This document shows, piece after piece, positions 8,778 to 17,187 of a DNA stretch of 44,141 bases (position 1 is its first letter; each line of letters starts with the position of its first letter). The position numbers and the translations under genes are program-made. The stretch is from Bordetella parapertussis. GTDB taxonomy: Bacteria; Pseudomonadota; Gammaproteobacteria; Burkholderiales; SG8-39. The notes beneath the pieces are model-generated. The model searched no databases, was not told the origin of the DNA, and saw nothing but the letters and a program-made list of their open reading frames with translations. The DNA is taken from NCBI GenBank assembly GCA_945861875.1, contig CAMAWC010000025.1:1-44141 (forward strand), given 5' to 3'.

Positions 8778-10052
8778 ATGGCCCTAGCCAGGACGAACGC
8801 CGCACCCGGTCAACAAGCCGGTGAAGGCGATGCCGAACCAAAAATGCGGCGCTGGGAAGAGCAGCGCTGGCTGATCGACAACACCATACGCGCCGTTGGC
8901 GTCGAGTGGGACCAACCGCGCCTTGGCAACTACGCCACGTCCTGCGGACCGCTCGCTGCGGGTGATATCGCGGCGATCCGGCAACGGGTGCAAAAGTACG
9001 CCGACATAAACCCGGCGTTCGAGGCCGCTGCCCGACGCCGCGAGGCCGCCGCCCGCCAGGCCGAAGCCGAACACCACCCGGTCAGCGCGCGCGACAACTA
9101 TTACATCGCCGCGGTGTTCTGGGCCGCCTCGCAATGGACGCTGCTCACCAACAACGCGCACAACCGCGCCAACAATGCGCGCAAGCGCGAATGTTTTCTT
9201 GCCTACGCCGGGTACGCTGACCATCGCGTCGAGGCGGCGTGGATCAAGTTGCCAGGTGGCAAGAAGGTGCCCGGATGGTTTCACCTCCCTCATGGTTATC
9301 GCAGTGGCCGCGTGCCGGCGGTGGTGTCGATTCCCGGTATGGACGGTTTCAAGGAGTCCAATGTCGCGTTGCTCGGCGACCGCTGGCTGTCGCGCGGCAT
9401 CGCCGTGCTGGTGATCGACGGCCCGGGGCAATACGAGAGCGCCCTGCTCGATATCCCGTTCAGCGTTCCCGCCTGGAAGGCCACCGGCAAGGCGGCCTAC
9501 GAATGGCTGCGCGCCCGCCCCGAGGTCGATGCGGCGCGCGTCGGCATCATCGGCAACAGTTTTGGCTCCTTTTTCGCCACCATCGCCGCGGCGTGGGAGC
9601 CGCGCTACAGCGCCGTGGCGGTGTCCTCGATCTGTTTCGAGCCTGCCGGCGAGACCATTTTCGAGCAGGCCTCACCGACCTTCAAGCGCCGCTTCATGTA
9701 CATGTCGGGCATTACCGACGAGGCGGCTTTTGACCGCTTCCGCCGCACCATCACCCTGAAGGGCCAGGCCGCGCGCATACGCGTCCCCTATCTTTGCGTT
9801 GCCGGCGAGCGTGATGAGTTGTGCCCCATAGTCTGGGCCGGGCGGACGCTGGGTGAAATGAAGGGCCAGAAACAACTGGTCGTGTACCAGGAGTCGCGCC
9901 ATACCGTGGGTAACGTCCCGTCCACGGTGCTCGGCCCCAACCCGCAGGCACTGACGGCCGACTGGATGCATGATCGCCTGTCGGGAAAACCGCTCGCGAG
10001 CAGCCGCTGGTTCGTCGAAGCGAGCGGCAACATCGTCAAGTCGGCGTTCTGA
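8778..10052 (+). CDS. Alpha/beta hydrolase of the 2,6-dihydroxypseudooxynicotine-hydrolase/FrsA type
   Basis: This protein of 424 residues has a helical N-terminal part (1-150) and an alpha/beta-hydrolase core. The triad is visible: Ser261 in GNSFG, Asp346 in GERDELCP and His375 in ESRHTVGN. The oxyanion-side stretch SIPGMDGFKES and the VIDGPGQYES segment match the DHPON hydrolase/DUF1100 group. That group includes a C-C bond hydrolase of nicotine breakdown and esterases such as FrsA. GAGGAA at 8767-8772 supports the start. The gene lies between two molybdenum hydroxylase large subunits, as if acting on their hydroxylated product. C-C hydrolysis is therefore likely, though ester hydrolysis is possible. 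Confidence 0.85.
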   Translation: MALARTNAAPGQQAGEGDAEPKMRRWEEQRWLIDNTIRAVGVEWDQPRLGNYATSCGPLAAGDIAAIRQRVQKYADINPAFEAAARRREAAARQAEAEHHPVSARDNYYIAAVFWAASQWTLLTNNAHNRANNARKRECFLAYAGYADHRVEAAWIKLPGGKKVPGWFHLPHGYRSGRVPAVVSIPGMDGFKESNVALLGDRWLSRGIAVLVIDGPGQYESALLDIPFSVPAWKATGKAAYEWLRARPEVDAARVGIIGNSFGSFFATIAAAWEPRYSAVAVSSICFEPAGETIFEQASPTFKRRFMYMSGITDEAAFDRFRRTITLKGQAARIRVPYLCVAGERDELCPIVWAGRTLGEMKGQKQLVVYQESRHTVGNVPSTVLGPNPQALTADWMHDRLSGKPLASSRWFVEASGNIVKSAF

Positions 10053-10071
10053 TCAGCGTCGCCTGCACGCC

Positions 10072-12381
10072 ATGACCGACCTCAAGGACCTGAAAAACGC
10101 CGCGCCCTATGTCGGCCGGCCGATCGAGCGCGTCGAGGACGGCCGTTTTTTACAAGGCAGCGGTACTTACGTGGGCGACATGTCGCGTGCGGACATGTTG
10201 TCAGCGGCGATATTGCGCAGCCCGGTGGCGCACGGCCGTATCCGCGCGATCGACGCCAAGGCCTGCCTCGCCATGCCCGGGGTTGTCGCGGTGATCACCG
10301 CAGCCGATATCGGCGCGGTGGTGCCGCGTATTCCGCTGCGCCAGGAAGCCCATCCTTCGCTGCTGGTGTTTGAGCAACCGGTGATCGCCTGTGACAAGGT
10401 GCGTTACGTCGGCGAACCGGTTGCGCTGGTTGTCGCCGACACACGCGCGCGCGCAGAGGATGCGCTCGAAGCCATCGTGCTGGAGATCGACGAACTGCCG
10501 GCGGTGAGTGATCGCGATACGGCCGGGCGCAACCAGACACTGTTGCACGAGGACGCCGGCACCAACCTCGCCATGACGCTGCGCGCGGTGCGCGGGGACG
10601 CCGACGCGGCGTTTCGCGATGCGCCCTATACGCGGCGCGAACGGCTGAGCATGCACCGGCATACCGCCATCCCGATCGAGACGCGCGGACTGCTTGCCGA
10701 CTGGGATCCGCTGCAGCGCCGGCTGGTGGTCGATGGCGCAGGCAAAGTCCCTTTCGCCAACCGTCGCATCCTGGCCGGCATGCTCGGACTGGAGGAGTCG
10801 GCAATAGATGTGCTCGAATGCGACATCGGTGGCGCATTCGGTGCGCGCGGCGAGTTTTATCCGGAAGACTTCCTCATCCCGTTTGCCGCCAGGCGGCTCG
10901 GCCGACCGGTGAAGTGGCAAGAGACGCGCAGCGATCATTTTCTTGCCACCAATCACGCGCGCGATGCCGATTGTGAAATTGAAATCGCCTGCACACTTGA
11001 CGGCACCATACTTGCCCTGCGCGGTCGCGCCCGCACCGACATCGGCGCCTATATCCGCACCGTCGGGGTCACCCCTTCGCGCAACATCGCGCAGGTGTGC
11101 TCCGGACCGTACCGCATTGCGCACATCGGCATGGACGTGTCCTTGATGATGACCAACAAGACACCGGTGGCCACTTACCGCGCGCCGGGACGTTATGAGA
11201 CGGATTTTTTTCGCGAGCGCATTCTCGACCTCGCCGCCGCCGATCTTGGCATCGACCGGGTCGAGTTTCGCCGCCGCAACCTGGTTTCGGCAAGCGAGAT
11301 GCCTTATGCCCTGGCCACGGTGCAGCCTTTTGGCGATGCGACCGAATGCGACAGCGGTGACTATCGCCTGACGCTTGACCGGTGCATCGATGAATTCGAC
11401 TGGAAGGCCAAGTCGGCGTTTAACGGCGCGCTGATCGACGGCCACCGTCACGGCGTGGCCATCGGCTGCTATATCGAGGGCGGCGCCTCGGGGCCGCGCG
11501 AGGGCGCGCGCCTGGTGCTCGAACCCGATGGCCGGGTCGCGGTGTTCACCGGATCGTCGGCGGTCGGACAAGGCCTTGAGACGGCCTTCACCCAGATTGC
11601 GGCCGATGCGCTGGGCGCGTCGATGTCGCGCATTCGCGGCGTCTTTCACGGTTCGACCACGTTTGTGGCGGAAGGATTCGGCAGCTATAGCTCGCGCTCG
11701 ATCGTAATGGGCGGTTCGGCCATCCTTGGCGCGGCGGCTAAATTGTTGCAGTCGATGCGCGAGGTCGCGGCAGGGAAATTGGGATGTACCCCTGAACGGG
11801 TATTGCTTGCCGACGGCAGCGCGACCGCGCCCGATGGCAGGATGCTCGCCTGGGCTGACTTGGCCGGCGCGCAAGGCATCAGTGCCGAGGACAGTTTTGC
11901 AAGCAAAAAGCGCACTTACAGCTACGGCGCCCATGCCGCGCATGTGGCGGTCGATGTCGCCACAGGCGAGGTCGCGGTGCTCGATTATGTCGCGGTGGAA
12001 GATGTCGGTCGCATTATCAACCCGGCGACCCTGCACGGGCAGACCATAGGCGCGCTGGTGCAGGGACTGGGCGGCGTGCTGCTCGAGGAACTGGTTTACG
12101 ACGACCAGGGGCAGCTGCTGAGCGGTTCGTTGATGGACTATGCGCTGCCGCGCGCCGATAATTTCCCCCACCTGCGGGCGGTGGTGCTCGAACAGTATCC
12201 GTCGCCGAACAACCCCCTCGGGGCCAAGGGCGCCGGCGAAGGCGGCGTCATCCCGGTGGCCGGGGTGATTGCCAACGCGGTGGCGGCGGCACTGGCACCG
12301 CTTGGCGTCGAGGTACGCGACCTGCCGCTGTCGGCGCAGAATGTGTGGCGGCTCATCCATCGCGCGCCGGTGGCGGGCTGA
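10072..12381 (+). CDS. Second molybdopterin-binding large subunit (L2), solitary
   Basis: This large subunit of 769 residues is a clear paralogue of L1. It shares YVGRPIERVEDGRFLQGSGTY at its start, IGGAFGARGEFY near 252, RAPGR near 367 and the catalytic Glu in GAGEGG (about 723). No FAD or iron-sulfur gene adjoins it, so it probably borrows the subunits encoded at 4954-6304. The start at 10072 (MTDLKDLKN) is chosen because it falls after the preceding stop; longer in-frame starts lie inside the hydrolase gene. It is 19 bases after the hydrolase and 35 bases before the next Bug gene. Two large subunits sharing one electron-transfer pair could hydroxylate two positions or two intermediates. 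Confidence 0.92.
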   Translation: MTDLKDLKNAAPYVGRPIERVEDGRFLQGSGTYVGDMSRADMLSAAILRSPVAHGRIRAIDAKACLAMPGVVAVITAADIGAVVPRIPLRQEAHPSLLVFEQPVIACDKVRYVGEPVALVVADTRARAEDALEAIVLEIDELPAVSDRDTAGRNQTLLHEDAGTNLAMTLRAVRGDADAAFRDAPYTRRERLSMHRHTAIPIETRGLLADWDPLQRRLVVDGAGKVPFANRRILAGMLGLEESAIDVLECDIGGAFGARGEFYPEDFLIPFAARRLGRPVKWQETRSDHFLATNHARDADCEIEIACTLDGTILALRGRARTDIGAYIRTVGVTPSRNIAQVCSGPYRIAHIGMDVSLMMTNKTPVATYRAPGRYETDFFRERILDLAAADLGIDRVEFRRRNLVSASEMPYALATVQPFGDATECDSGDYRLTLDRCIDEFDWKAKSAFNGALIDGHRHGVAIGCYIEGGASGPREGARLVLEPDGRVAVFTGSSAVGQGLETAFTQIAADALGASMSRIRGVFHGSTTFVAEGFGSYSSRSIVMGGSAILGAAAKLLQSMREVAAGKLGCTPERVLLADGSATAPDGRMLAWADLAGAQGISAEDSFASKKRTYSYGAHAAHVAVDVATGEVAVLDYVAVEDVGRIINPATLHGQTIGALVQGLGGVLLEELVYDDQGQLLSGSLMDYALPRADNFPHLRAVVLEQYPSPNNPLGAKGAGEGGVIPVAGVIANAVAAALAPLGVEVRDLPLSAQNVWRLIHRAPVAG

Positions 12382-12416
12382 AGCAAACCTATTTTCACGA
12401 TATCCGGGAGCAGAAC

Positions 12417-13409
12417 ATGAAGGCCATTGCAAGAAATCTGTCAATCCGCGTCCTTGCCGCCGCACTGTTTGCGCTCGCGTCCGGCACGGTGCTCGCCCAG
12501 GGCGCCTGGCCAAACAAGCCGGTAAGGGTCATCGTCACCTTTACCGCCGGCGGTGCGGCCGATTTCACCGCGCGCCTGATCGGCGAGAAACTTTCCGAGT
12601 TGTGGAAGCAGCAAGTGGTCATCGAGAACCGCATCGGCGCCGGCGGCAATATCGGCGTCGAAGCGGTGTTCCGTTCGCCCGCCGACGGCTACACCCTGCT
12701 GCTCGCCTCGACCGCAAACCCGATCAATGTCGCGCTCTACCCTAAGCTGCCCTTCGACCTGTTCAAGGACTTTGTGCCGATCGCGCTTGCAACTTCGTCG
12801 CCCATGGCGCTGGCGGTCAATCCCCGGGTAAAGGACAACGACCTGAAGCAATTTACCGCCACTTTGCGTGCCGGACCGGGCAAGGTGTCTTACGCGACCT
12901 GCGGCGTGGCGACATCGCATCACTTCGCCTTTGAGCTGTACAAATTCCAGACCAAGACCTATGCCTTGCACATCCCGTATCGCGGCTGCGCAGCGGCGGT
13001 CATCGATACCGTGGGCGGGCAGATCGACACGGTGGTCTCCTCGCTCAACACCCTGCTCCCCCACCAGGCCAGCGGCAAACTCAAGATTATTGCGGTCACC
13101 TCCAAAACGCGCTCGGCCTCCGCGCCCGATGTGCCGACTTTTCGCGAGTCCGGCCTGCCCGAGCTCAAGGACTACGGCACCAGCGTCTACTACGGTTTCA
13201 TGGCGCCGGCGGGCACGCCCAGGGAGGTCGTTGCGAAAATCGAGGCCGATGTGCGCCGCGTTGTCGCCATGCCCGACGTCGCGCAGCGTGTTGCCGGTGG
13301 CGGCCTCGAAGTGGCCTTTGTCGGCGGGGCGGAGATGGGCAGCCAGATGCGCGCCGACGCCGAGGAGTTCAAGAAGATCATCACCTACGCGGGCATCCGG
13401 CCGGAGTAG
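12417..13409 (+). CDS. Bug/TctC-family periplasmic solute-binding protein with paired cysteines (Bug4)
   Basis: This protein of 330 residues has a signal peptide ending near VLAQG and a mature start of WPNKPVRVIVTFTAGG. It contains GGAADFTAR and NRIGAGGNIGVE. Unlike Bug1-3 it has Cys162 in YATCGVATSHHF and Cys191 in IPYRGCAAAV, where the others have Ser/Gly and a PYKG loop. These residues frame the ligand-contact region of the second lobe. It is a close relative of Bug5 (16139), with about three quarters identity over the N-terminal 70 mature residues by eye. The ATG at 12417 follows GGGAG at 12406-12410; longer in-frame starts overlap L2. It ends the L2 operon. Confidence 0.92.
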   Translation: MKAIARNLSIRVLAAALFALASGTVLAQGAWPNKPVRVIVTFTAGGAADFTARLIGEKLSELWKQQVVIENRIGAGGNIGVEAVFRSPADGYTLLLASTANPINVALYPKLPFDLFKDFVPIALATSSPMALAVNPRVKDNDLKQFTATLRAGPGKVSYATCGVATSHHFAFELYKFQTKTYALHIPYRGCAAAVIDTVGGQIDTVVSSLNTLLPHQASGKLKIIAVTSKTRSASAPDVPTFRESGLPELKDYGTSVYYGFMAPAGTPREVVAKIEADVRRVVAMPDVAQRVAGGGLEVAFVGGAEMGSQMRADAEEFKKIITYAGIRPE

Positions 13410-13427
13410 GCGGGCCGGCTGCGCCGC

Positions 13428-14909
13428 TCAGAGGCAGGCCGGCGGTGGCTCGAAACCGCGGTGCGCCGTTTCGAGCAGCCGCGCGAGGGCGATGCAGCGC
13501 AGGTCAGCGTATTCAGGCCCGATGATTTGCAGGCCTATAGGTAGACCCAGGGGTAGGCCCGGGGGCAAGCCCGCAGCCGAGCGGCCGGCGGGAATCGTCG
13601 TGGCCGGCAAATAGGCGACCGAGGCGAGGCCGATCCAGAAATAAGTGTCGGCATTGGGCCGCGCCGTGCCGTCGACCATCAACTGCTGCTGCAGTTTGGG
13701 TACTTCGTGCATCAGCGCAAACGCCGGCGTGGGCGATACCGGTGCGATGAGTGCGTCGTAATCACGAAAAAACACCTCCCAGGCATCGCGCAGCCGTCCG
13801 CGTTCGGCGTTGTGCTGCAGCCACTCGCGGTGGGTCTGGGTGAGTCCGCGCAGCATCAGCGCTTCATAACCGCGGTCGGCTGGATCGAGATTCGCGGCCG
13901 CAGGGACGAGAGCGGCAATCTCGGCCGGGTCGCGGCGGAACGCGCTTGCCGCGCGCGCCAGCGCGATGTGCAAGTCGTATTGTTTTCGGCTGGAGAGCGG
14001 CAGTGCGGGGTCGATGCTGACGGCCGCGCCCGCATCTTTGAGGACGGCGGCCACTTCAAGCGCCGTTCGCCGGGTGTCGGCATCTACCGGAAAATCCGCA
14101 TCACCGGTCAGTACGGCAACGCGAAAATCACGCAAAGATGCGCGGCCCGCTTCGGGCAGTGCCATCTGCCACGCGCGCGAGCGCGTTCCTTCCGCGCCGG
14201 CCATTACGCGCAGCGCAAGCTCGAGGTCTTCGGCGCGGCGCGCGAGAGGGCCGACGACGTTGATGTCATCAGGCGGGGCGTCGGGGGCGTACGCATGTCC
14301 GCGCACCGGCACCAGGCCGTAAGTCGGTTTGTGCCCGTAGACGCCGCAAAAATGCGCCGGCATGCGGATCGAGCCGCTGTGGTCGCTGCCCAGTTCCAGC
14401 GCCGAAAAGCCCGCAGCCAGCGCGACCGCGCTGCCACCCGAGGAACCGCCGGGCGAACGCGCATAGTCCCAGGGATTGAGTGTGGCGCCGTAGACCGCAT
14501 TGAAGGTCTGCCAGTCCGCCAGATCGAGCGGCACGTTGGTCTTGCCCAGGGCGATGGCGCCGGCGCCGGTCAGGCGCGCCAGCGCAAGGGCATCCGCGGT
14601 GGCGCGATGCCCCTTGCGCTCCGGGCGGCCGAACGTCGATGGCGTTCCGGTCCAGTCAAAACATTCCTTGATCGTAATTGGAACACCGTGCAAGGGTCCC
14701 CAGCGGTTCCCGGCGCGCATCGCGGTATCGGCTTCGGCGGCACGCTCCCGCGCTTCATCGGCGCGCAACAACACGATTGCATTGAGCTGGGGATTGAGGC
14801 GTCCGATGCGCGCCAGAAAATGTTCCAGCAGCGAGCGGGAGCTGATTTCGCCCCGTGCAATGCGCCGTGCGAGTTCGGCGGCGCCCAGGTGATGTAATGC
14901 GGATGTCAC
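13428..14909 (-). CDS. Amidase-signature hydrolase
   Basis: This 493-residue protein has the Ser-cisSer-Lys triad of the amidase signature family. Lys81 is in PITIKECFD, the cis-Ser is in SPGGSSGGSA (Ser156 or 157), and the nucleophile is Ser180 in GSDHSGSIRMPA. The last motif carries HS where many members have TG. The enzyme should hydrolyse a carboxamide to the acid and ammonia. It has no signal peptide, so it is cytoplasmic. It is read after the amidohydrolase at 14913-15890 with a 3-base gap, in a two-gene operon facing Bug4. An amide-opening step would fit breakdown of an N-heterocycle. GatA is unlikely because there are no gatB/gatC neighbours. Confidence 0.9.
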   Translation of the reverse strand: MTSALHHLGAAELARRIARGEISSRSLLEHFLARIGRLNPQLNAIVLLRADEARERAAEADTAMRAGNRWGPLHGVPITIKECFDWTGTPSTFGRPERKGHRATADALALARLTGAGAIALGKTNVPLDLADWQTFNAVYGATLNPWDYARSPGGSSGGSAVALAAGFSALELGSDHSGSIRMPAHFCGVYGHKPTYGLVPVRGHAYAPDAPPDDINVVGPLARRAEDLELALRVMAGAEGTRSRAWQMALPEAGRASLRDFRVAVLTGDADFPVDADTRRTALEVAAVLKDAGAAVSIDPALPLSSRKQYDLHIALARAASAFRRDPAEIAALVPAAANLDPADRGYEALMLRGLTQTHREWLQHNAERGRLRDAWEVFFRDYDALIAPVSPTPAFALMHEVPKLQQQLMVDGTARPNADTYFWIGLASVAYLPATTIPAGRSAAGLPPGLPLGLPIGLQIIGPEYADLRCIALARLLETAHRGFEPPPACL

Positions 14910-14912
14910 GTT

Positions 14913-15890
14913 TCAGAGCTTGAGCAGGCGGGCGGCGTTGCCGTGGAGGATTTTTTCCCGGTCGGCGGCGCACAAGGGAACGTCCTGCATCCACTTCACG
15001 CCGGGCGGGTTGTCGACGAAGGGGTAATCCACAGAGAACAAGATCCTGTCCACGCCCATTTCCATCACGCTGCAGAGCAATGCCGGGTTGGAAAAATTGC
15101 CGCTGGTGGTGATGTAAAAATGCTCGCAAAAGAGTTCGCGAAACGGAATGCTGCGGTTACCGGCACGCGACAGCGCTGCATTGATGCGCCAGAGCGAGAA
15201 GGGCAGCGATTCACCGAGGTGCCCGACGATGATCTTGAGCTTCGGGTAGGTGCTGAAAATGCCCGACAGGATGAGGCGTATCGCCTGGGTCGCTGTCTCA
15301 ACGGTAAATCCCCAGCCGGCCGAGAGCAGTTGCGGAAAGTCGGCGGCATACTCCTTGTAATAAGCCTCTATCACCGCCGGGTGGGGTGCCGCCGGGTGCA
15401 GGTAGATCGGAACGTCGAGGGCCTGCGCCCGTTCGAAAATCGGCCAGAAGCGCTTGTCGTCGATATAAAGGCGCTGCTCGCCGATCAGCGTGAAGCCGTG
15501 CACCATCGCCCCCTTGAAGCCAAAGCGCGTCACGGTGCGCTCCAGTTCCTCCGCCGCGGCCTGCGGGTCGGACGCGGGCAGGGTCGCAAAAGCGGCAAAG
15601 CGCGCCGGATGGGCCCTGACCACCTCGTACAGCCTGTCGTTGGCGCGCTTGGCAAGGGGCACGGCGATATCCGGTGCGAGGCGATGGGTCGCCGGGGCGC
15701 CCTGGGACAACACCTGTATGTCGATGCCGGCCTCGTCCATTTCGCGCAGGCGCAATTCACCCAGGTCGAAAAGGCGCTCGCGCAGTTTGGGCGAGCGGCC
15801 TTCGGCGGCGGGGAAGTGGGTGGCCATTTCCGCATCCCAGTAGTGTTCCTCTAGCGCGATGATGCGCGACGGTGTGCTGGTGGTGGTCAT
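14913..15890 (-). CDS. Amidohydrolase-2 family protein (ACMSD/gamma-resorcylate decarboxylase type)
   Basis: This protein of 325 residues has the TIM-barrel metal motifs of the ACMSD-like branch. ALEEHYW at the N-terminus replaces the HxH pair as in gamma-resorcylate decarboxylase. YLHPAAPHP, IVGHLGESLPFSLWRI and SVDYPF with the conserved Asp follow. Members remove a carboxyl group from aromatic acids or carboxymuconate semialdehydes using zinc or manganese. The start at 15890 (MTTTSTPSR) has GGAG just upstream; a longer in-frame ATG at 16010 adds 40 residues without family character. It heads the amidohydrolase-amidase operon and diverges from Bug5, with operator site 4 between them. Hydrolase activity is the alternative. 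Confidence 0.87.
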   Translation of the reverse strand: MTTTSTPSRIIALEEHYWDAEMATHFPAAEGRSPKLRERLFDLGELRLREMDEAGIDIQVLSQGAPATHRLAPDIAVPLAKRANDRLYEVVRAHPARFAAFATLPASDPQAAAEELERTVTRFGFKGAMVHGFTLIGEQRLYIDDKRFWPIFERAQALDVPIYLHPAAPHPAVIEAYYKEYAADFPQLLSAGWGFTVETATQAIRLILSGIFSTYPKLKIIVGHLGESLPFSLWRINAALSRAGNRSIPFRELFCEHFYITTSGNFSNPALLCSVMEMGVDRILFSVDYPFVDNPPGVKWMQDVPLCAADREKILHGNAARLLKL

Positions 15891-16045
15891 GGCGTCTCCG
15901 GTGTCTGCTGGGATGGCGGGAAATTTGCCCCGCGGCGGATTTCCCGCGACGGGGCTTGCGATGCCGCGGCCGGCACATTCTAGCGGGTATGTTGCGCGCC
16001 GAGAAAGCACCCTGTTGGTGCGGCGTGATGGCCGGTGGTGAGAGG

Positions 16046-16077
16046 CTTGACTTTTCTTGACCGCTAAGTCAATCTCG
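16046..16077. promoter_or_regulatory. RutR-like operator, site 4, in the second copy of the duplicated block
   Basis: The palindrome TTGACCGCTAAGTCAA lies at 16057-16072, preceded by the extra half-site TTGACTTTTC. The 32-base block matches 2762-2793 except for one base. It lies 66 bases before the Bug5 start and about 170 bases from the divergent amidohydrolase start, so it could govern both directions. TTGACT at 16047 and CAATCT at 16070 keep the same 17-base spacing as in the first copy. Confidence 0.7.
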
Positions 16078-16138
16078 GCTGCGGTTCATCGCACCAAGTT
16101 TGCAGCCTCGTTTCGAGGCACACCCCCGGAGATCTCTG

Positions 16139-17119
16139 ATGCTGCGTATTGCCAGATTTGCGTTTGCCATGGCTGCTTTGCTTGGCGCGGCGGCCACGCT
16201 CGCCCAGGCCACGGCCTATCCCAACAAGCCGGTGAAAATCATCGTCACCTTCACCACCGGCGGGGCCGCCGATTTTACCGCGCGCGTCATCGGCGACCAG
16301 TTGTCGCGCATCTGGAACCAGCAGGTGGTGGTGGAGAACCGCATCGGCGCCGGCGGCAGCATAGGGGTCGAGCAGGTGTTCCGCTCGCCGCCCGACGGCT
16401 ACACCCTGTTGCTCGCGAGCAATACCCACGCCATCAACCAGGCAATGTTTCCCAACCTTTCATTCGACCTGGTCAAGGACTTTGTCCCGGTGATGCTCAC
16501 TACTTCCACGCCCATCGTGCTTGCGGTCAACCCGCGGGTGAAGGCGAACGACATGAAGGAGTTCACCGCATTGCTGCGCGCCAATCCGGGCAAGATCGAT
16601 TACTCCACCTGCGGCGTGGCGACGGCGCATCACTTCGCCATGGAATTGTACAAGTACGCGACCAAGACTTACGCCGTGCACATTCCGCATCGTGGATGTT
16701 CGCCGGCGGTCACCGACGCGGTGGCCGGACAGGTGGATGTGGTGATTGCTTCGCTTGCCGCGGTTCTGCCATTTGCCAAGCAGGGCAAGCTGCGCATTCT
16801 CGGCCTGACCACCAGGGATCGCTCGCCTTCGGTGCCTGATATCGCGACCTTTCGCGAGTCGGGGCTGAAAGAGCTGGCAAATTACGAGGTCGAAAACTAT
16901 TACGGTGTGCTCGCGCCGGCCGGGACCCCCAGGGACGTGCTGGCCAAAATCGAGGCCGACATCAGAAAAGTCCTGGCCATGCCCGAGGTCAAGTCACGGC
17001 TCACCAACGGTGGGCTGGATTTATTCGTCGGTTCGCCGACGCAGTTCACCGCGCTGCTTACCGGCGACATCGCCAAATTCCGTGAGGCGATTAAAGTCGC
17101 CGGCATCAAGCCGGAGTAA
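16139..17119 (+). CDS. Bug/TctC-family periplasmic solute-binding protein with paired cysteines (Bug5)
   Basis: This 326-residue protein has a signal peptide (MLRIARFAFAMAALLGAA, cleaved near LAQA) and a mature start of YPNKPVKIIVTFTTGG. It carries GGAADFTAR and NRIGAGGSIGVEQ. Cys158 in YSTCGVATAHHF and Cys187 in IPHRGCSPAV are spaced exactly as in Bug4, so the two form a distinct pair among the five Bug proteins here. The start at 16139 follows GGAG near 16128; an upstream in-frame ATG at 16100 would add an Arg-rich lead before the signal peptide. It opens the operon that continues with the PhtD-like gene and molybdenum hydroxylase B, directly after operator site 4. Confidence 0.92.
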   Translation: MLRIARFAFAMAALLGAAATLAQATAYPNKPVKIIVTFTTGGAADFTARVIGDQLSRIWNQQVVVENRIGAGGSIGVEQVFRSPPDGYTLLLASNTHAINQAMFPNLSFDLVKDFVPVMLTTSTPIVLAVNPRVKANDMKEFTALLRANPGKIDYSTCGVATAHHFAMELYKYATKTYAVHIPHRGCSPAVTDAVAGQVDVVIASLAAVLPFAKQGKLRILGLTTRDRSPSVPDIATFRESGLKELANYEVENYYGVLAPAGTPRDVLAKIEADIRKVLAMPEVKSRLTNGGLDLFVGSPTQFTALLTGDIAKFREAIKVAGIKPE

Positions 17120-17187
17120 TATTCCCCTGCTTGGCACCCTGCGGGCGGCGTTCGCCGCCCGCTTTGTTTTTTAAGAATGGAAAGAAC

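Noticed and set aside
10201..12513. A 770-codon open frame on the minus strand opposite L2
   Set aside because: It mirrors a well-supported molybdopterin subunit gene, shows no family motifs and is a typical shadow frame in high-GC DNA. The same applies to the 445-codon minus frame at 20406-21743 opposite L3.
13428..14909. GatA subunit of the tRNA amidotransferase
   Set aside because: The amidase signature is shared, but there are no gatB or gatC neighbours and the gene sits in a catabolic operon with an amidohydrolase.
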